Positions 23,915 to 36,600 of a DNA stretch of 64,000 bases are shown piece by piece. The stretch lies in NCBI GenBank assembly GCA_024734495.1, contig JALMQS010000066.1:4617490-4681489 (forward strand). The letters are read 5' to 3'. The DNA comes from Forficula auricularia. Its lineage: Eukaryota; Arthropoda; Insecta; Dermaptera; Forficulidae. Every line of letters begins with the position of its first letter. Position 1 is the first letter of the stretch. A program made the translations under genes and the position numbers. The notes under the pieces were generated by a model. That model worked only from the letters and a program-made list of their open reading frames with translations, was not told where the DNA came from and ran no database searches.

Positions 23915-25220
23915 TAGGGTGGAGCGAAAAAGCCCCCCCCCCAAAAAAAAATTGTTTTTTCAATTTATTAGGATGTATGCAGAAAAGTTTCCACCTATAA
24001 CTATAATCATGTGTGTGAAATTTGAAGTTCCTACGATGCAATCTTAAGGTGCCCCTTTGCCACCACGAAAATTTGGGACTTTTTTCAGATTTTTGCTTAT
24101 AACTCGAAAACCATGGGTCCTACGGAAAATTTTACTTTTACCAAAATGAAAGAGCATAGAATTTCGCGTTGAATAACCTACTGAAAAGTTTAAATCAGTT
24201 TAGCCGTTTAGCCACAATCGATCGTCAAAGATAGGCAAGTTTTATCAACTTTGAGTAAAAGTGAATTATTCTCATTATGTGATCACAAGAAACAACTTAT
24301 CGAATTTCGTTGGTGACCCCCATAATAATTGCCAATTGGCAAAAAAATGAGATTGGTAAAGTTTCATCTTAATTGCACAACGGTAACCCGTGCGGCAATA
24401 AGGTCGGATCATGTCCTATCTTGGAAAATTCTGGATATCTTCAAATCTAAAAGTTTTAACAAAAAAGTGGCTCAAGTAAAACTTCACGACAACAAAATTT
24501 CTTAAAAAATGAGACAAGAATCAAGTTTCTAGGATGAGTGGTTTTCATTTTATGAATGAAAAACTGCAATTTTTTCAACCTCATTGAGGCCCGGGTTACC
24601 GTTGTCCAATTAAGAAGAATGATTGCCAATCTCGTTTTTTAGCCAATTGGTAACAATTCTGGGGGTCAGCGCCGCAAAAATTTGTAGAGATGTTTCTTGT
24701 GACCATCTAATGACCATAATTCACTTTCGTAAAAATTTTGACGATCGATTATGGCTTAACGACTGAAACGACGGTTAACTTATAAGTAGATTATTCGACG
24801 CGTAATTTTATGCTCTTTCATTTTGATAAGAGTAAAATTTTCTGTAGGACGCATGATTTTCGGGTTATAAGCAAAATATGAAAAAAGTCCACAATTTTCG
24901 TAGTTTTTAGTCCCGTACCGTCGAAAACTCATATAACTCTTATTTGGAATGCTTAACGTCGATTAAAATTATTTCCAACTTGTGCAATGTGCATTTTTAT
25001 TGACCAGCGTGGCATTTTTTCGGTGGTTTTCAGAGAGAAATCATCAGTCAGCGTCAAAAGTGCATTCTCGACGAGCCGGCGCAATACACACTTGAAGGGG
25101 CACCTTAAGATATAATTTGATTTAGCTAAGATTTTGTATTATAAATAGACTTTGTGTTAGGCAACTTTTCCGCATACGCCCGTTTCAAAATTTTTATTTT
25201 AGTTTTTTCACTCCAACCTA
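23915..25220. mobile_element. Palindromic MITE with TAGGGTGGAG ends
   Basis: Left end TAGGGTGGAGCGAAAAAG, right end inverse of TAGGTTGGAGTGAAAAAACT. Internal inverted match GATAATGGTAACCCG-like near 24365 with its partner near 24590, and GGGGCACCTTAAG near 25095 inverse to CTTAAGGTGCCCC near 24045. About 1.3 kb, non-coding. Confidence 0.6.
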
Positions 25221-25454
25221 TTGTGTATGCTTAATAGTAAGCCAAACGAGAGGGGAGAGGTCAAATTTTAAAATAATAAATATAATTTGCCTGTGTATAC
25301 ATTTGGAGAAAAGAAAAAAGAAACAAAGGTTCTTTGCTAATTAATTGCTAATGAAACCTTCTAGGGCGATCGTAATCGATTCGAAGCGATATATGAGACA
25401 CTGAGAGCAAAAATTAGATAAAGAGAGAGAATTCAAGCTAATGTCACTGCACAC

Positions 25455-26625
25455 AAGCACAGTGTTTTGTTCAAGACTCTTGTCAGACCTATTTTAAAAT
25501 ACAATTCTGACATCTGGCCACCCTATTTTGACTTGCTTATCAACAGGTTGGAGAAAGTGCAGCGTATTTTCTGTAAATATATTAGGAGACTAGCTTTCAA
25601 GACAAAAGTTCAGATGATGTCTACGAAACATTTGGTATCAAAAGCCTTTTCGCTCGCATACAAGTAACTGAACTGTGCTTCTTTTTAACCGACTTCAAAA
25701 AAGGAGGAGGTTCTCTATTCGATTGAATTTTTTTTTTTTTTTTTTTTTTTTTTTGTGCCTATGTTACCTCATATCTCCGCCAATTCTCAACCGATTTTGA
25801 AAATTTTTTTGCATTGGGTCCAGTCTAGCTTCCGATTGGTCCCATTTTTTTTCGTATTTTTTTCATAGGTATTAGACCTTTTTTATTAGGTTTGTTTAGA
25901 CCTAACTTCTTTGTTTATGAACCGATTTCGATGGTTCTTTTTTTATCCGAAAGGGGGTGTCTTAGGGATGGTGTCATATTAATTTGGTCAAGTTCTGATG
26001 ATATGATCACTATTAATAACATCACTAAAAAGAGAAAAATAAAAATAATTTTTAAGAAAAAATAAAAACCGACTTCAAAAAATTAAGTGCAACAAATAAA
26101 ATACACTAAAAGGTATAAAATAATTATTATCTTATTTAGTTACAACTAAACGACGAAATATTAACATGAAATTACTTTTTGAAGTTGGTGCCAAACATAT
26201 ACCTTTTATGAATCGCACTCGACGGATCTTACTTAGTACGTTTGGAGGGTATGCTCGCTTATAGGTATAGTTAGTTTGGCACCGACTTCAAAAAGTAATT
26301 TCATGTTAATATTTCGTCGTTTAGTTGTAACTAAATAAGATAATAATTATTTTATACCTTTTAGTGTATTTTATTTGTTGCATTTAATTTTTTGAAGTCG
26401 GTTTTTATTTTTTTCTTAAAAATTATTTTTTTATAAAATTATTAATGGTCTTTTTGATGCCTTCGAGCTGCTGGAGCAGTTCTATTTTACATGTTCTCGA
26501 CCAGGGCTTAGACTCAATAGACTACTCAACTGTAAAAGATCTACGAAGAGCTACGTCCGCAATGGACCTATTGATCGCATAGCTGACCTAGTTAATAAGA
26601 ATTGTGCAAATAATGGGGTGTGAGG
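25455..26625 (+). mobile_element. LINE reverse transcriptase fragment split by a hairpin element
   Basis: Left part (to 25687) encodes VLFKTLVRPILKYNSDIWPP and LINRLEKVQRIFCKYIRRLA, typical of the C-terminal region of Jockey/CR1-type LINEs. Right part (from about 26440) resumes with KIINGLFDAFELLEQFYFTC and NGPIDRIADLVNK. The 25688-26441 insertion interrupts it. Joining the flanks (TGCTTCTTTTT to ATAAAATT) restores a continuous frame ASFYKIINGLFD. A different subfamily from the other LINE copies here. Confidence 0.7.
25688..26441 (+). mobile_element. ACCGACTTC hairpin element, copy C
   Basis: Near-identical to copy A apart from a longer T-run near 25730-25755. Inverted arms about 26036-26200 and 26280-26441. 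Insertion into a LINE reading frame defines its ends well. Non-coding; how it moves is unknown. Confidence 0.75.
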
Positions 26626-26896
26626 GTGGGGTTCGAGGGGTGGGGGTCCAGGGGGCCTTGCAGCTAGTATGTATATATAATAAATAAATAAAGAGTCCAG
26701 AATATAAGTGAAAAGTATTTTAAATTTGTTTTCCTCTGTTAATGGTTCATCGACAGCTTCTTCATAGTCAAACTGACCCTTTTTCCTTCTGGCTCTAGCT
26801 TCAGTTTCCGCAGGAAATTCTTCTCTGCAATCTCATTTTTCATCTGATCATTTCCAGATTGTTTATAACAAAAATAAAAGACAAACTCTCTCTCTT

Positions 26897-26940
26897 TGAT
26901 CTCCTGAAGATGGGCTAGTACCCCGAAATATATAGAGTCA
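26897..26940 (+). ncRNA. Hammerhead ribozyme candidate (type I)
   Basis: Stem I UGA-U-CUC and GAGUCA pair over 6 bp with one bulged U; CUGAAGA 26904-26910; stem II GGG/CCC; GAAA 26925-26928; stem III AU/AU; cleavage base A26934. Flanked by the 12-bp inverted arms AATAAAAGACAA (26873-26884) and TTGTCTTTTATT (26955-26966). Confidence 0.65.
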
Positions 26941-29472
26941 TGCTAATAAGCATCTTGTCTTTTATTTATGTGAAACCTACCTAGAATTTTTAAAATTTTC
27001 ATTACTTTATTAAAATAACAAGAACCTACACCATTATCCCTTAAGGAGGTTCGGGACAGCAGCTCTATCTGGTTGATCTACGAAAAAATCTTTTGTATTT
27101 CTGCAGAGTGACAACTTCTGCCTACTAAATGTTTTAATGAAAAAATTGTTAATAATGAGATTAATTTTGAATAAAAATCTTTGTTTTGATAATATTAATA
27201 AAAAGAATATTGAGATAAATTTTTTCTCATTATAAAAACATTTATTTAACTCAAAAACGATTTCAAGAAATAGAGTTGGAATTCTACACTAGTGCTTTTG
27301 TTATATACTGTTGGCTGCAAATAACTTTTTATTTTTTACATTTATGAATAACTAATTAACTAGACTGTCAAATCTATTGAAAAATGCATCATTCGATTCA
27401 TAAAATTTGAATTATTGATCTGTATAAATTTGTTGAAAATGGTATAATTTGTATAGAAGTTATAGCCCTTTTAAAAGCTCGTACCATTTACTTCCATGTT
27501 AAAAGGACAATTTTCAATAATGGGACAGACGATCAACTTCAAATTTCGGGAATAGATATTTAAATAAATATTTAATACATCAATGGTAAAAATTTGAGAA
27601 TTTTTTTTATAAAAATGATAGCCTCGAACCTCCTTAACAAAATTCATATGGTATTATTAGAAAAATAAAACATTTAATAAAATAAAGATGTTCGAATAAT
27701 GATTTCAATTATTATATATATATATATTTTTTAATAAACTACAAATAGATTCTTTTCATAAAATACAACATTTAAACTCTTACATTCCTCTACTCTAAAA
27801 TAAGAGAAGAGATAACAAAACATCTAACAAATTATTTACATATTAAATAGGTATATTAATATCATTTTAAAACAGCCTTATCCAAAGGTGATTTTGGTAA
27901 ATATATCATATTCACAATTCACATATATATTGAAAAAAAAAAATAAAAAATAAAAAACATTTGCATATTAAATTAATCAGTATATAATGTTTCATTAATG
28001 AAATTAAAAGTAAATTCTAGAAAATAAGAAAATGAATAAGGCTGACTATTTTCTAAATAAATATTTATCTATTTTGTCTAAAGAAAATCGGACTAGAACA
28101 CTTGTTTGGCGTGTGCAATTTTTAGTGATTGATTTTTTCATCTAAGTAATTTATTCATATAATTTGATTTTTAATAAAATTTAAGAAATTTTTGCTTTGA
28201 ATAAATCTTAGATCTTTTATAATTTTCTAAATACATGTGTATGCAATGTGGTGTATTTTAGTTAATGCAATTATTTTTGAGTGATGTATGTTTTCTTTTC
28301 AGTTTAGGCCAATAATTTGTTTTGGAATACTCAACATTTCCGGTTTTAATACTAAGGCTTTATCATATTGAAAATTAATATTATTTTTCATTCAATATTA
28401 AATCTTGATGAAACTGACTAGTTATTGCCTTATAAGAGAAGAAATTTTAATTACAAATAATATATTCAATATTGAATAGTTGTTTTAAATTTTATTTTAT
28501 ATAAGGTAAACTTTTTCTTTAAATTGAAAATTTCAATTCATTTAAAAAACTTTCATAATAAATTTATATTACAATTAAAAAATTTTCTTATAATGTTGAG
28601 GGTGAATATTTTATAATATTTAAATCAAGAACGAACTTTTTCCTAATATAGTCGGAAATTTTATGTTGAAGCTTGCAAATTATGGGTGTCCTACGAGACA
28701 CTTCTGATTTAAATACTTCGCAGAAGTAGCAATATGAAGAAAATTTTGATTTCTACATCAAGGAATAAAAGATTTCAGATGTATTTATCTAGGAGACTAT
28801 GTGAACTTGATAAAATTGTTATATTTCAATTTAAAGGTTGCATTTGGAGAAATAACAGGTCTAACTACCGGTATTCTTCTTTTTCTTTGAATGCCTTTCT
28901 ATTTAGGATAATATTGAATAATGCAATGATTTACAATATATTCGTTCTGAATAAATTGGTTGTGGCTATGGGGAACCGATTCGTAAGGTTTTTAACATAG
29001 AGTAATATAGAGTTGAAGGCTCCATTAGGAGCCGATGTATTTTAGACGGAAACAACTACTAAAACTCTTATTGCCCAATTTCCCAAAGGTAGTGCACTTA
29101 TCAAACTCAAAGGTGCAATCTTTTGTCAGTCAGTAAAATTGCTTGATTCTTTCAACCTAAATTTTCTGCGATACTGGGAATTCAAAAATGCAAGGGAGCT
29201 ATCCCTAATTTTATAGCCAAGGACAGACCCAAAGTTGGAAAGTTATAAAATGAAGCAAGGAACGTGGTAGGGGTATCCGAGACTCCTGAAAGGTTTGAAA
29301 GATTAAAGGTTGTCAAGAAAAGGATCTTTTTAATAAATCGAAACCATTGGGCAATAAAATGGTGGAAACCGCTCTCTTCGGGGCAAATTTTGGTAACATT
29401 ATCAAGAGTAAAAAATGCATTATTAATAATCAGTAGAGATTGTGGTGTTGGTGCAAGGTGAAACATCTTTAA

Positions 29473-29728
29473 TAAAGATAAGAACAAATAAATATTCCAT
29501 TTAATATGGATTTACTATGAGTTAGGGATACTGGGTCACTTATTTCACATTAAAAATTAAAAAATTAAAAGATATAAGAATATTTTTCTTTTTCAATATA
29601 TATATTGAAAAAGAAAAAATATTTTATATCTTTAATTTTTTAATTTTAATGAAATATAAGTGACCCATATCTAACTCATAGTAAATCCATATTAAATAAA
29701 ATATTTATTTACTCTTATCTTTAGTAAA
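29473..29728. repeat. 256-bp AT-rich perfect-loop palindrome
   Basis: Arms of about 125 bp meet at TTCAATATATATATTGAA (centre 29600/29601) with essentially no loop. ATGGATTTACTATGAGTTAG on the left is mirrored on the right. Little else is visible in the surrounding 27-33 kb. Confidence 0.7.
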
Positions 29729-31853
29729 AAATGCTCTTATATATATATAACATAAAGGGTATATGTAACTTTTATCTATGACAAAGGCTTTGAATATTCT
29801 ATGATCTTTGGATAGCTCTTAAGAACTAAGAGTTTTCGCCCTGCAGTCGCTAGAGAGCACTTTTTCGATACGGTAGCTTTCCACTCTAAATTACTCTATG
29901 GTTTTTAAGTTCCAAATTTCTTCTTCTTACAAGCCACCATTTTTTGAAATATAGAGCTGCGTTTATTATAATAAGAAAATTCCAGTCACAGAGAAATCAA
30001 AACCAGAGTGAAATTCTCAATTATTATTAGAATCCTGAATATTAAAGCTAAAATTCACATTCAAATGACAGATTTTTGATATTCTAAATCAAGAAGTTGC
30101 CAAGGAACGTCTTTTTCAATTCGTGCTTATGACTATGTGATGAATGAAGTTCGTCCTTGAAATGAAGTTTTATTCACCCTTTTAATCTAAAGATCAATTT
30201 TATAAAAAAAAAAATGAAATATTGCCCAATAAGGATTGGTCCCAAAGAATACAAATTCATGTATAGATAATAATTTTGGACAATGATTAGAATCATAAGT
30301 ATTTCAAATAAATTTTTCCGGAAACATTTATCTAAATCTTATTATATATAAATTCTTCATGCAGCTAATATTACAATGTTCTGCTAATATAAAAAAATAA
30401 AACAAGTATTTAACTACTTTACATATGTACTTATATCATTTATAAATATCAGACACATAATCAGAAATTATCTTCGGGGACGGGCAATTTTTTTTTTGGA
30501 AAACATAAGAAGGTATTATTAATATAAAATACATGAATAAAAGTAAAATAAAATAAAATTTTGATTAAAATGTATTTTATATTAGATTTACATTCAAAGT
30601 ATAATTAGATTATTTCGGAAGTGGGTGAGGTGCGCGCCCCCGGCTTGACAAATATTAATAACATAATAAACATACATAAAAAAACCTAATAAAATACATT
30701 TCAATCGCTACATCTGTGGTTAAAATAAAATACCCGAAATTTCAATCGCAATTGTAGTTTTTGAAAAACGGAATATTTATTTTTGATGTATGTTTAAACA
30801 GAGAATATTAAAGTTTAAATAAATTATACATTTTTCTATATTATTTTACATTACTTTTCAACAAACTTTTAATTTCTAAAATTCTTATTTTCCAGAAAAA
30901 TTCATTTAATATGACTCTTTAGTTTTACAACCTAAATATTTGAAGATATTCTAAGTTAGATTTCTTAAATAATAAAGTCGAAACCAGAGTAGTAGAAACC
31001 ATAATAGATTTATTTATTGAATGCTCTGAGAATATTTTCCTCCTAGAGCAATATAATAGGAATATTAATATAGAAAAAAAATTTTGGTTTGAGTAAAAGC
31101 AATTAAATAATTGAAATTTTCTATTAAATAGAAGAATTATTATAAGTTTGATTGATTTAACAAGAACTAATTAATTTAGAGAATTTTTTAAAACTAAGTA
31201 AGCAGTGTGCTTCATTCTTCCTATTTGTTAATAGATTTAGTCATACATTAAGTTCTGTCCCCTCAAATTCATTCCTGTAGTAAATTACTTGAAATTTTTA
31301 AAAATTAAGTACGAATATTGATATTATTTAAATTGATTAATTCGGTCTATCAAGAATAAATATGCAGTGGGAAATGGAAGAAAACACATCCCATTGCCAT
31401 TGCCCTTCGCAAATGTAAATCACTTGCTAGTGGGTAATTTCTCAGTGAAGCTGACCAAAAAATGTATCTATAGAGCTAGTAATAAATCAACCAACTTCTC
31501 TCTAATAATAATAAGCCTAGAAACCGGACATTCACGAGCTTCAACAGCCATTAAAGATTGATTTCTGGTAATTCGACAAAACCCAAGGCAAAAGAAAAAA
31601 GTGTGATTGGGATTCGCATACCGAGGGTTCGATACCTAATATAGATGAGAATTAACAGATTCGAATTTAAAGCTGATTTAAAATTTTTTACCTGAGTGAA
31701 CAAAACTAGGCTATAAATGTGCAACTTCGGACCCTCTCACAGTCTTTTTAAATTTTTTTCCCCTAATTCTACTTAATGAGATCTTTACATGGATATCCTA
31801 TGATAAAAAAATATTCATTTCAGACCTCAAAAAAATTCGACCAGTAAAGCAGT

Positions 31854-32423
31854 GGTTCTTAACATTTTTAAACCGCGACACACATTTGAGAAATATGTTC
31901 ATGTCGCGACCCAAAAAAAGCCAAATTTTTATATTACCTATTTTAATTCATACTTAGAGAAATTTGCTTCAGTTTTACTCCCATATAAATTTTTTTTAAA
32001 CAATTAAGATAAAAAAAAGTACTTTTCGATCCAAGGAAAATTTAATAAAAAAGTATGTATTTTAAAAAAGTATTGAGAAAATTAAGATATATTTTTTTAA
32101 ACTTATTGAAAATTAATGTAGTAAAATATTTAAATATTTTTTAAGGACTCAGAGCATCAGCCAGAGATTAGACGTTTTAGGCGAAATGAGAAGAACGAAA
32201 GAAAAACGACTTTTAAGCTTTACATGGACGATGCATATCACCAAATTCAATTCTCAGACGAGAAAATCTTCATGATTGAAAAATAATTCAACTGACATTA
32301 TGACTATGTATACGCTCATTTTTCCCCTGTGAAGATTTCAAATGGGGAGAGAGTATTTTCTAATTTCAGTCATGACTGGTTGAGAAAGGAGCGGTTCCGC
32401 CCAGTTTAGGAAACACTGCTCAA
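31854..32423. mobile_element. Probable hAT-type MITE
   Basis: Ends resemble hAT TIRs: AGCAGTGGTTCTTAACATTT on the left, and the inverse of AGCAGTGTTTCCTAAACTGG on the right. No clear 8-bp duplication, so it is older or the ends are shifted. Confidence 0.5.
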
Positions 32424-33422
32424 GACTAAATAGCTTTAGGAACATATTAGAGAAAAAGGCGTGTTTTAAGTCTCATAAAAATATCAAGGGACTTTAAATT
32501 TTAGATAGATGTGGATGCCGTATATGGTGCAAAAGATGAGGGACTTTTAGGGAAGTTTATTAAAACGAGTGTAATTTCGAATAAAATCAATATTTCTATA
32601 TTCTAATGCATCCTAGTAATAAAATAGTATAAATACTATTAACCTTTTTCATTTCTATTAATATGGTAAATAGACAGCATTTTTAGGGAGAGAACTTATG
32701 GCATGACTAAGTATAATGGTGGATAAATGGGAATTTTATAAAAATACATAAAACTTCTGATTTCTTCAAAAAAGATCAATTATCATGACCAAGAGAATTA
32801 TAAATATATAATGTTAGTTGTTAAGTTTGTTTTTTAAAGATAGTGAATTAAAAAAAAAATTCAATTTTTTAACTAAGTTATTTATATTTCTTGAAACTTT
32901 CTATATATCTAAATAAAATATATCTATCAAAAACTAACACTATAAATATAACATAATTATTCATATTTAGATAAAGAATGTACATTTTTTCAACGAATGA
33001 AATTTAATTTTCTGGATATTAAGCAATATCATAAACATTTAATGCTGATCAAATGATAATAATATTATACATGATCAAATACCGACGAAAAAAAAAATTA
33101 AGATACTATAAAATTGTGCATGAATTAACAGTTAAATAAATAGGTTAAAATTTGTAACTTATCATACTAATTAATAAATATTATATTACTAGGTATATGA
33201 TAAATTATTATAGTTATTTTAATTTTATGTACCATAATACATATTTGAAATTTTAGCTGAATTATTTTTAAGAGCAAAAATTCTAATGGAAATTTTTGTT
33301 AAAAAATACACTAGACTAGAACAAAAATTAAGAGACTTAATTCGATGTATTTTTTAGGCTTTGTAGCATTTTAAATTAAAAAGGCTAATTAGAATAATTG
33401 ACATTTGAAAATATTCCGTTTC

Positions 33423-33604
33423 TTAAAGATTAAGCGTGTTTAAAAGTTGATGACCAGTGGCCATGATGAGAGCTCGAATATGATTAGCATGACTAACTTG
33501 ATGGCATGTGCTGATATAGCTCTGGTAAGATTCAGATTCACCTGATGGTAATACTTTATAAAGTTCATCAATTGAGAGTGTTTGTGCAAGATGAGTTAAA
33601 ATCT
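33423..33604 (-). CDS. HPS3: HPS3 terminal coding exon 16 (residues 1019-1079)
   Basis: Acceptor TTTTCAG|AG; stop TAA at 33425-33423. Encodes AQTLSIDELYKVLPSGESES, matching human LELKDFMNVLPEDGTATF, followed by a C-terminal tail longer than the human one. I saw no clear AATAAA within the first 200 bases downstream, so the 3' end is unplaced. Confidence 0.88.
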
Positions 33605-36600
33605 CTGAAAATAAAAATATTTATTATTGACAAAGATATCAAATAAATATAGAGTATGAGCAAGGTCGTTTTCACACCCACCAGCAAACAGACAGGTAAT
33701 ATATTCAAGACAATGGCGTAGCCAGAAAATTTTCATGGGGGGTCAATCCACAAAGCATAATATATAGTGGGAATTTTTTTTATTAAAACAAAAGACCAGT
33801 TAAATTGTGTTTTTATTCGGAAAGTTTTGGGGTAGTTGTAATTTCTTCGGCCCTTTATGTTTTTGGGTGTGCTGAATCCGAACCTGAGGTTTGCTAACAA
33901 AATTCCGTCACGGAACATTGTCAAAAAAAATTCTCATTTCTTTTGGCGGTTTTTTGCTTATAACTCGAAAACTATCAAGTTTTTGTAAATAATCTTCCTA
34001 TTCAAAATGAAAGTTCATAAAATTTCCTACAAATTGTATCATTTAGGATTTTTCGGGCTCAAGCGCTAGTTGAAAATTGGCGTATTTTTCTGTTTACGCA
34101 AATCCCAAAAACTCGCACTTTTTTCGACTTTATCCCATTTTGACAATGAAAGAGAACGTTTTCGACAAAGACCACTCTATACATTTTTAAACTAGATTAC
34201 ATTTGATACAATTTAAACAAAGTTTCATCTTAATTGGATAATGGTAACTCGTGCCGCAATGAGGTTGATGTTTTGAAAAACTAATTTTTTTTGCAAAAAA
34301 TCGCTGGTTTTCTTTAATAAAATGGAAACCAATCATCCTTAAAACTTGATTTGAGTCTAATTCTCTAGGAAATTTTGTTGACTTGAACGTTTGCTTGGAC
34401 CACTTTTTGATAAAACTCTTAGATTTATAGATATCCAGCATTTTCCGTGTCGGTGAAAAAACCTAAATGATGAAATTTGTAGGAAATTTTATCAACTTTA
34501 ATTTTGAATAAGAAGGTTATTTACGAAAAGTTAATAGTTCTCGAGTTATAAGCAAAAAATCGTCAAAAAATAAGATTTTTTAACTTTTTTTGCATTTTTG
34601 ACAATGTTCCGTCACGAAATTTTGTTAGCAAACCTCAGATTCGGATTCAGCACACCAAAAAACATATAGGATCAAGAAATCAAAACTACCTCTAAACTTT
34701 CTCGCGAGGAGTCCTTTAGAGAACAATTTAACTGGAGTAAAAAGGTACTTCAAGAAATTGAAAAAGAACATAACTCTTGATTAAACATTTGAAATAGATT
34801 TAATTACGGTTAGTTTGCCATAAGAAACGGTTTGTCGTTGCCGATACTAATCCCATGCGCCCTGCGCTTTCTGATCCCCAAAACCCCCCTTGGCTACGCC
34901 TCTGTACATCATTACAGGTGTATAATTTCAGCTCTGAATCTTAGCAGTCAGACTGGGCTATTTGCAAAAGCGTTAATTTTATTCCATTGAACTGAAGAGG
35001 GCACTGATGTGTGTGAAAACAGGCTATCGAAATATAAATCGAGGAACCCACCTGAATTAACTTGGATATAAAATTGTTTTAAAAGAGTATTATCAGTCAT
35101 AACTTTAATTTTACGTTGAAGTAAAGCTACAAGGCATTTCCAATCAGTTTCACATTCAAATTGGTCCTATAATTATAAACATAAATATATATAAATACAT
35201 ATATTTTAAAAATATTTTGTAATTTAATTATAATATACTTTAGCATATTGAAGTAAAGCTTGAGGGCAAAAGTCCAAAACTAATATTGTAGCTTCTCGAA
35301 CTTTTGAACAAAGTACTTGTAAACTAAGATTCCCATGGAGTTTAAGATTGGTTTCTACAAAATTTTTCACTTCCAAAACACATTCGGGAGGCAATTTTTG
35401 AGAGCTTAGAAGAGCCTTGAAAAAAAAATACACATTTTATATATTTACTAAGAGTTATAAAAATTAAAATGTATATTTACTTGTAATTTGATAAGGCTTT
35501 TATTTGTCGGGTGATTTAAGTTTGGTTCAAATTTCTCTACTATTTCTTGCGGAGAAGCCAATCTTTTGGACAAATCAGGGGAAAATGGAGGCATTTTTTG
35601 TAAATATGCTGGTCGGGTGTTTTCAAAGAGAATTTTTTCTAATGTCTGTAAATTAAATTGTTTATAAGAGAATTATTTTAAATTATCATAAAAATATGTA
35701 CTCAAATAAACCTTTTACCTGATTAGAAAGATCTGAATTTTGGGGTTTAATTAAGGCATGTCTATTTAGATCACTTAAATAAGAACGAACAAGTATCTTT
35801 AAAGCTTCTACTATAGGTTGTTCATAAGCTGGATTAGATTTTTCTTCCAAAGAAGCGAAGAAATTGTTAAAATATTTCTCCAGAAATTGCTGAAGAACTG
35901 AACTAGCAACTGTCCCACTAATACCAATACGAGAAGGCAAAAAATTGAGAAATACCTGAGAATTAGGAAAAATCATTTTAATTTATTTTAACTGTTGTCA
36001 TATAGATAATAAAATAAGAAAAATTTCAAAAATGTTATTATGTACGTATAAACAATGTTATTACTTGTAAAATTTCCTGAAGTGTATTAATTCGATTAGT
36101 AACTAAATTTGCAAGAACTGCTGCTAATTCAGCCGGCTGATGCTCGATTAAAAGAGTTGCTAAATCTGAAAAGTTATAATCTCCTTTGTGCCTAGAAAAA
36201 AAAATGGAGAAATTATAAGATTATGTAATGAATTACAGATATATAAAAGAATAGAGGAACGAATTTTCTAGAAAATGTTGATTCTTAAATAACCTTTTAG
36301 AAAAATCAAGTAATTAATTAAAATATATTTCTTTTAATGAAACAAATTTATAAATAAGTTCTCAGGTATTAGGACATCGGTTTAATTAAATTATTAAATA
36401 CAAATCGATAATATAATAAGGGTATAGTGGCCTAAACCCTAGGGGAAAATAGCTCGCTGTCTCAATTTCGATATATTCTAGTTTGAAATTGAGCGGCGGG
36501 TCCCTTCTCCTTGAATAAGCGAGCAGACTTATGAGCAGAAAAGAGAGATCTTAGGGGACTCATGCCTCAGCCTTCAAGCAGCCAACACTTGATTTATTAT

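Larger units (their letters stand above)
27000..33420. other. AT-rich intergenic stretch
   Basis: Apart from the palindrome at 29.5 kb and the hAT-like MITE at 31.85-32.42 kb, I see no gene, RNA or recognisable element. Short TA and A/T tracts are common. A GC-slightly-richer patch at 28.68-29.46 kb has open frames on both strands without splice or family support. Confidence 0.6.

Noticed and set aside
25080..25220. Separate small gene near the GGGGCACCTTAAG motif
   Set aside because: The motif is the inverted internal arm of the 23.9-25.2 kb MITE.
28734..29487. Open frames on both strands in a slightly GC-richer patch
   Set aside because: No recognisable domain, no exon-like boundaries, and both strands open over the same segment.
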